Positions 61,347 through 64,000 of a stretch of DNA of 64,000 nucleotides are shown here, piece by piece. Below the pieces are notes generated by a model that was given only the letters and a program-made list of their open reading frames with translations, was not told where the DNA came from and made no database searches. The stretch's first letter is position 1. Each line of letters starts with the position of its first letter. Both the position numbers and the translations under genes were made by a program. Origin of the DNA: Salinimicrobium sp035607535 (GTDB lineage Bacteria > Bacteroidota > Bacteroidia > Flavobacteriales > Flavobacteriaceae); the NCBI RefSeq assembly GCF_035607535.1, contig NZ_JAYDZX010000001.1:773994-837993 (forward strand), read 5' to 3'.

Positions 61347-61955
61347 ATGTTGATTATTGGAATTGCCGGAGGTACCGGGAGCGGAAAAACTACTGTAGTT
61401 AATCAAATCATCGAGGAGCTTAAGAACGAGGAAGTTGATGTCATCTCTCAGGATTCTTACTACCAGGATACCAGCCACCTCACCTATGAGCAGCGTACAA
61501 AGATCAATTTTGATCATCCCAAGTCCATAGATTTCGACCTGCTGGTCTCGCATCTAAAAGACCTTAAAGCCGGTAAGAACATTCAGCAGCCTGTTTACTC
61601 TTTTAAGGAGCACAACCGCACCGGGGAAACGGTCACGATCGAACCTCGCAAAGTGATCATTGTGGAAGGGATCCTTATCCTCACCCACCCCGACATACGG
61701 GAAATGTTTGACATTAAGATCTATGTACATGCCGACAGTGACGAGCGATTAATTCGCCGACTCAAAAGAGATATTGCCGAAAGAGGCCGGGACCTGGAGG
61801 AGGTTTTGAACCGTTACCAAACCACTTTGAAACCAATGCACCAACAGTTCATTGAGCCCACTAAAGAGTTCGCAGACATCATTATCCCTACCAATCGCTA
61901 CAATACTGTGGCTGTTGATATTGTTCAGACCATTATACGTCAACGTTTACTCTAA
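61347..61955 (+). CDS. udk: Uridine kinase
   Basis: 202 residues, the typical length. Walker A is GGTGSGKTT near the N-terminus; SQDSYYQD, NFDHPKSIDFDLL and the lid RLIRRLKRDIAERGRDL are family blocks. It phosphorylates uridine and cytidine in pyrimidine salvage. Followed after 18 bp by the DivIC/FtsB-like gene. Confidence 0.96.
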   Translation: MLIIGIAGGTGSGKTTVVNQIIEELKNEEVDVISQDSYYQDTSHLTYEQRTKINFDHPKSIDFDLLVSHLKDLKAGKNIQQPVYSFKEHNRTGETVTIEPRKVIIVEGILILTHPDIREMFDIKIYVHADSDERLIRRLKRDIAERGRDLEEVLNRYQTTLKPMHQQFIEPTKEFADIIIPTNRYNTVAVDIVQTIIRQRLL

Positions 61956-61973
61956 TTTTGTATATTTCGGGTT

Positions 61974-62291
61974 ATGAAGTGGAAAGACATCCGCAGTAAC
62001 AGATGGTTTCGCATCATCGCCAACAAATATACCCTGGTGCTGGTAGCATTCAGTTTTTGGATGCTTTTCCTGGACAGTAACTCCTGGCTTATTCACAGGG
62101 AACTGGATCTTGAGATCGACGACCTGGAAAAGAATAAAGAATATTACCTCAACGAGATCTCCCACGACAAAGCTATTATAGAAAATCTGAATGATTCCCT
62201 TGAACTTGAAAAATTTGCCCGTCGCGAATATTTCATGAAAAGGGATAATGAAGAGATCTTTATCATTGAGTACAGAGAGGAAGAAGATTAG
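61974..62291 (+). CDS. Septum formation protein, DivIC/FtsB type
   Basis: 105 residues: a short cytoplasmic N-terminus, one membrane helix (about 22-40, YTLVLVAFSFWMLFLDS) and a periplasmic coiled coil (LDLEIDDLEKNKEYYLNEIS) ending in FARREYFMKRDNEEIFII. This layout is that of DivIC/FtsB, which bridges early and late division proteins. Same operon as udk by spacing. Confidence 0.9.
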   Translation: MKWKDIRSNRWFRIIANKYTLVLVAFSFWMLFLDSNSWLIHRELDLEIDDLEKNKEYYLNEISHDKAIIENLNDSLELEKFARREYFMKRDNEEIFIIEYREEED

Positions 62292-62318
62292 GTTCTAAAA
62301 AAGTGATTTTAGAGGTCC
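62291..62318. repeat. Palindromic intergenic element, copy 7 (reversed, diverged)
   Basis: Read on the minus strand the sequence has TAAAATCACTTTTTTAGAACC, which aligns with copy 1 (arms and trailing AGAACC). It begins at the stop codon of the DivIC/FtsB-like gene and lies in the 43-bp gap before the mutase gene. Confidence 0.45.
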
Positions 62319-62334
62319 TTTAATTTTATGACAA

Positions 62335-63729
62335 ATGAAAGAGAATTTATTCAGTGAATTTGAAGAAGTATCGGCTAAACAGTGGAAACAGAAGATACAG
62401 TACGACCTCAAAGGTGCCGATTACAATGAAAAGCTTGTATGGAAATCCCTCGATGGGATCAATGTAAAGCCTTTTTACCACCAGGACGATTCTGCAGGAT
62501 CGGTACACCTAAAAACTCCTCTGCAGTGGAATATTACGGAGCAGATCTTTGTTACTTCTGCTGAAAAAGCCAACAAAAGAGCTCATGAAGCACTGCGGAA
62601 AGGCGCAGAGAGCATCTGGTTCATATTACCTTCAGAAGAAGTTGACCTGAATGCGCTTTTCGCCGGACTCGATCTTGCCGAACTACCTCTGTACCTCAAG
62701 CCGGAATTTGCTTCGGAAGAATTTTTCCTGCGGCTGGATCAACAGGTTAGGCAGGGATCACAGGTATTTCTTCAGTTTGATATTATTGGAAACCTTGCAC
62801 GTAGCGGAAACTGGTTTCAGGATCAAAAAGAAGATCACAGGGTGCTGGATATCCTGCTTCAAAAATGTAAGAATTTAAAGTCGTTCATTTCCATAGATAC
62901 AGGGCTTTATCAAAATGCCGGTGCTAACATTCCGCAGCAACTGGCATATGCCATGGCTCACGTAAACGAGTATTTCAATCATATAGCTCAAAAAACTGAG
63001 GTGTCAAAAAGGCCAAAATTTCAGTTCCTCGCTTCAGTAGGACCAAATTACTTTTTTGAGATTGCTAAGTTAAGGGCGTTAAGACTGTTATTTTCCACCT
63101 TGAGTCACGAGTACGGACTTGATTCCGCATGTGAGATCCTGGCGCAACCCACCCGCCGCAACAAAACATTATACGACTTTAATGTGAACCTGCTTCGCAC
63201 CACAACCGAAAGTATGAGTGCGGTGCTTGGAGGTGCCAACAGTGTTTGCAATATGGCGTATGATGCTATTTATCACAGAAATAACAGCTTTGGTAGCCGC
63301 ATTGCCCGTAACCAACTCCTGGTGCTAAAGCATGAGAGTTACTTCGAAAAAGTAGCAAATCCTGCTGAAGGAAGTTATTACATCGAAACCCTAACCCACG
63401 AAATGGCCGACAAGGCATTGGATATCTTCAAGGACATCGAAAAAGGAGGTGGCTTTGTGACCCAGTTAAAGGAGGGAATAATTCAGAAGAAAATTTCAGA
63501 AAGCGCAGCCAAAGAACAGGAAGAATTTGATGAAGGCAGGCTGGTGCTTGTTGGGACCAATAAATATCCCAACCCACAGGATAAGATGAAAGATGAGCTG
63601 GAGCTGTATCCTTTTGTAAAGCAAAAACCGCGAAAGACTTTACTACAGCCGGTGATTGAGAAGCGTTTATCAGAAAAATCGGAACAGGAAAGGCTTAAGA
63701 AAGAAGAAAGTATTAACAGCGAAGAATAA
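62335..63729 (+). CDS. Methylmalonyl-CoA mutase, small subunit
   Basis: 464 residues. The block FSEFEEVSAKQWKQKIQYDL starts the usual N-terminus, and the TIM-barrel part shows FLASVGPNYFFEIAKLRALR, RNKTLYDFNVNLLRTTTESM and AEGSYYIETLTHEMADKAL. It lacks a C-terminal cobalamin-binding domain (no DxHxxG), as expected for the non-catalytic subunit. The large subunit begins 2 bp downstream. Together they interconvert methylmalonyl-CoA and succinyl-CoA in propionate metabolism. Confidence 0.95.
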   Translation: MKENLFSEFEEVSAKQWKQKIQYDLKGADYNEKLVWKSLDGINVKPFYHQDDSAGSVHLKTPLQWNITEQIFVTSAEKANKRAHEALRKGAESIWFILPSEEVDLNALFAGLDLAELPLYLKPEFASEEFFLRLDQQVRQGSQVFLQFDIIGNLARSGNWFQDQKEDHRVLDILLQKCKNLKSFISIDTGLYQNAGANIPQQLAYAMAHVNEYFNHIAQKTEVSKRPKFQFLASVGPNYFFEIAKLRALRLLFSTLSHEYGLDSACEILAQPTRRNKTLYDFNVNLLRTTTESMSAVLGGANSVCNMAYDAIYHRNNSFGSRIARNQLLVLKHESYFEKVANPAEGSYYIETLTHEMADKALDIFKDIEKGGGFVTQLKEGIIQKKISESAAKEQEEFDEGRLVLVGTNKYPNPQDKMKDELELYPFVKQKPRKTLLQPVIEKRLSEKSEQERLKKEESINSEE

Positions 63730-63731
63730 AT

Positions 63732-64000
63732 ATGAGCAGAAAGGATCTACAGCATTTAAAGCTGAAAAACACAAAAGAAGATTCGAACACCCCTGAAAAA
63801 ACCTATGAATTTCAGGCTCTGCCTCACCTCAATTTCGCTGCCGGAATACCTCCTTTTTTGAGAGGACCATACAGTACCATGTATGTGATGCGTCCATGGA
63901 CCATCCGCCAGTACGCCGGCTTTTCCACTGCCGAAGAAAGCAACGCCTTCTACCGAAGAAATCTCGCTGCAGGCCAAAAAGGTCTTTCTGTAGCTTTTGA
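63732..64000 (+). CDS. Methylmalonyl-CoA mutase, large subunit (partial, runs off the window)
   Basis: Only the first 89 residues are present, starting MSRKDLQHLKLKN at ATG 63732, 2 bp after the small-subunit stop. The block LNFAAGIPPFLRGPYSTMY, then RPWTIRQYAGFSTAEE, is the conserved substrate-binding start of the catalytic subunit. The cobalamin domain would lie beyond the window. Confidence 0.95.
   Translation, partial: MSRKDLQHLKLKNTKEDSNTPEKTYEFQALPHLNFAAGIPPFLRGPYSTMYVMRPWTIRQYAGFSTAEESNAFYRRNLAAGQKGLSVAF

Overview
The window reads as a chromosome segment of a flavobacterium (Bacteroidota, probably a marine or saline Flavobacteriaceae; genus not determinable from sequence alone). The evidence is the gene content: a SusB-type GH97 enzyme, TonB-dependent receptor with DUF4249 lipoproteins, DUF4494, LytTR/LytS and 2TM-domain signalling proteins, and a two-subunit methylmalonyl-CoA mutase. 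Several promoters also match the Bacteroidota form (TTG near -33, TAnnTTTG near -7), and start codons generally lack strong Shine-Dalgarno sites. No phage, plasmid, IS transposase or CRISPR array was found.

Layout. 1-1.8 kb: end of a LytS-type kinase fused to a 2TM domain, a second 2TM protein and a LytTR regulator. 1.9-9.2 kb: DUF4494 protein, outer-membrane barrel, arsenite methyltransferase, a flavobacterial intergenic repeat, a TrkA-C membrane protein, a GH97 glycosidase and an alginate-export-type porin. 9.3-13.4 kb: YaiO-type TPR/barrel protein facing a receiver/HEAT/GT2 operon, probably an exopolysaccharide module. 13.5-31.3 kb: pyruvate:ferredoxin oxidoreductase with its own ferredoxin, divergent from a 2-oxoacid:ferredoxin oxidoreductase (KorAB) and an 11-subunit complex I operon (nuoABCDHIJKLMN) without nuoEFG. 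This arrangement suggests that reduced ferredoxin, not NADH, feeds complex I.

31.4-36.4 kb: cytochrome c lipoprotein, hybrid-less two-component pair, lipid kinase and SurE. 36.4-41.6 kb: a TetR/ABC/HlyD/TolC operon in which the ABC nucleotide-binding domain has lost nearly every catalytic motif. 41.7-44.2 kb: accessory genes (CPBP protease, membrane XRE regulator), a 15-copy heptamer repeat, tRNA-Pro(TGG) and three 172-bp tandem units carrying degenerate copies of the tRNA 3' end. 44.2-46.3 kb: a soluble multi-PAS histidine kinase. 46.4-55.6 kb: TonB-dependent receptor locus with three tandem DUF4249 paralogues.

55.7-59.4 kb: a redox operon (two YceI proteins, DsbA/FrnE, DoxX and a small unknown) with a perfect Crp-type site in its promoter, next to a Crp/Fnr gene. 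59.6-61.3 kb: PQQ-type sugar dehydrogenase coupled to a cytochrome c. 61.3-64 kb: uridine kinase, DivIC/FtsB-like protein, and both methylmalonyl-CoA mutase subunits, the second cut by the window edge. A short near-perfect palindrome (core AAAAATGnCATTTTT followed by GAAACC) recurs at least seven times between genes and is not explained by any annotated feature.
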